Source of the DNA: Myxococcales bacterium | Lineage (GTDB): Bacteria; Myxococcota_A; Polyangia; Polyangiales; SLQV01 | Direction of reading: 5' to 3' | Assembly: GCA_007131285.1 (NCBI GenBank) | Contig: SLQV01000182.1 | Coordinates: 1-38,089 of the forward strand | Length of the DNA: 38,089 bases | Part shown: piece by piece, positions 37,256-38,089 of the stretch | Layout: each line of letters opens with the position of its first letter | Position numbering within the stretch: the stretch's first letter is position 1 | Made by a program: the position numbers and the translations under genes | The notes under the pieces: model-generated | What the model saw: only the letters and a program-made list of their open reading frames with translations | Told to the model about the DNA's origin: nothing | The model's database searches: none

Positions 37256-37792
37256 TTAGTCGAATCGTGGGCGTAGGGATGCGGACGCGAGGGATGGTCC
37301 GTGTCCGCTGCCGCGCTCCATGGCAACGACGCCTGTTTGAACAAGCTCCTCAATTCCGTAGGGGCGTAGGACCGCCACGAGACCATCGACCTTTTCGCTG
37401 GTTCCTGCGAGTTCTATCATTAAGGTAGCCGCGCTTACGTCTACCACTTTTGCGCGGAAAACCTCGCAGAGTTGGAGGACCTCCGGTCGTTGAGCGGGTT
37501 CCACGCGGACCTTGATAAGCGCAAGCAAGCGGTAGACGGCGGGGGCGTCGGTGATATCCTCCACGTGCAGGACATTTACAAGCTTATAAAGGTTAGCCTC
37601 GACGCGGAGCGCGGTGTCACGGTCAGCGCTTGCGACGAAGGTCATGCGCGACACACCGGGCATGTGCGTCTTGCCGACGTTCAACGACTCAATGTTGAAG
37701 TTGCGGCGCCGAAAAAGCGACGCCACGCGATTGAGCACGCCGGGCTTGTCTTCGACGTAAGCGACAAACGTGCGCGAGCCTAGTGCAGTCAT
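37256..37792 (-). CDS. ilvN: Acetolactate synthase small (regulatory) subunit
   Basis: The 178-residue subunit activates the large subunit and senses valine. The N-terminal ACT domain reads RTFVAYVEDKPGVLNRVASL and FRRRNFNIESLNVG, the standard opening. A second ACT-like domain follows (VRVEPAQRPEVLQLCEVFRA). The length fits the IlvH/IlvN group. The ATG is 3 nt after the ilvB stop, so the subunits are probably made together. Confidence 0.96.
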   Translation of the reverse strand: MTALGSRTFVAYVEDKPGVLNRVASLFRRRNFNIESLNVGKTHMPGVSRMTFVASADRDTALRVEANLYKLVNVLHVEDITDAPAVYRLLALIKVRVEPAQRPEVLQLCEVFRAKVVDVSAATLMIELAGTSEKVDGLVAVLRPYGIEELVQTGVVAMERGSGHGPSLASASLRPRFD

Positions 37793-37795
37793 GAC

Positions 37796-38089
37796 CTAGT
37801 CCTTAGCGGTTTCAAAAATGGGATTGTGGCCGAGCTCGGCGTCTGGGAGTGGGGTGCCGTCCGGTCGGCGGATCATGTCGCCGAGGGCTGCGCCGGAGGG
37901 GACCATTGGGTATACGCTGTCTTCTTGCTCGACCCTGAAGTCGATGACGGTGGTGATGGGACTTGCCTCTGCCGTTTCAATCGCCGATTTCACCTGGCTT
38001 CTCTCTGTCACCCTCAGCCCTTCAAGCCCGTGAGCCTCGGCTAGCTTCACAAAATCAGGGCTCTGAATCGGGGTCGCCACGTAACGGCC
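37796..38089 (-). CDS. ilvB: Acetolactate synthase large subunit, C-terminal part (partial)
   Basis: Only the last 97 codons lie in the window; the gene runs off the end at 38089. The sequence contains SPDFVKLAEAHGLEG, then ITTVIDFRVEQEDSVYPMVPSGAAL, seen here in part as EQEDSVYPMVPSGAAL, which is the conserved C-terminus of IlvB/IlvI with the VYPMVPxGAxL motif. The enzyme is ThDP-dependent and makes acetolactate or acetohydroxybutyrate. It is the first visible gene of the ilv-leu run. Confidence 0.95.
   Translation of the reverse strand, partial: GRYVATPIQSPDFVKLAEAHGLEGLRVTERSQVKSAIETAEASPITTVIDFRVEQEDSVYPMVPSGAALGDMIRRPDGTPLPDAELGHNPIFETAKD

Overview
The window looks like chromosomal housekeeping DNA from a GC-rich Gram-negative bacterium of the Myxococcota / former Deltaproteobacteria type. 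That placement is an inference. It rests on the block lysS-lolC-lolD-bamA-ompH, on full outer-membrane biogenesis genes, on a citramalate synthase inside an ilv-leu operon, and on a large S1-repeat protein beside prfB. I see no phage, IS element, CRISPR array or rRNA. Most genes are full length and tightly packed.

Layout. (1) 61-4747, minus strand: dnaX, recR and a divergent FlhA/SctV-like (FHIPEP) membrane protein, joined by 4-nt stop/start overlaps; the usual ybaB between dnaX and recR is missing. (2) 5045-6742, plus: pyrG, followed by a 553-nt stretch without genes. (3) 7296-17645, minus: an envelope block, in transcription order lysS, lolC/E with an extra N-terminal membrane domain, lolD, bamA, ompH/skp, a TolC-family channel and mlaC. 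(4) 18034-19174, minus: prfB read through a classic programmed +1 frameshift. It is divergent from a 746-aa S1-domain protein (19467-21707, plus) whose presumed leader holds a perfect 22-bp inverted repeat. (5) 21943-22387: a long hairpin, tRNA-Val(CAC), then a short intergenic region with a 22-bp perfect palindrome and 15-bp tandem repeats. (6) 22388-27780: an exported protein with two similar predicted beta-modules (minus); then, on the plus strand, thiolase, a small secreted protein with two WW/glycine motifs behind a sigma54-like promoter, 3-hydroxyacyl-CoA dehydrogenase and enoyl-CoA hydratase. (7) 27799-38089, minus: ilvB (partial)-ilvN-ilvC-leuA-leuC-leuD-cimA-leuB-obgE.

How the genes work together. 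Region 7 makes valine and leucine. With citramalate synthase and the shared LeuCD/LeuB enzymes it can also make 2-oxobutyrate for isoleucine from pyruvate and acetyl-CoA, without threonine. Region 3 moves lipoproteins and beta-barrel proteins to the outer membrane. The thiolase, dehydrogenase and hydratase of region 6 form three steps of short-chain acyl-CoA (beta-oxidation or butyryl-CoA type) metabolism.

The most unusual items are the isolated FHIPEP-family protein coupled to DNA replication/repair genes, the large perfect inverted repeat before the S1 protein, a C8 run in dnaX placed where it could yield a gamma-like product, and the lolC/E fusion. I found no clear multi-gene undescribed system; the FHIPEP orphan is the best lead.
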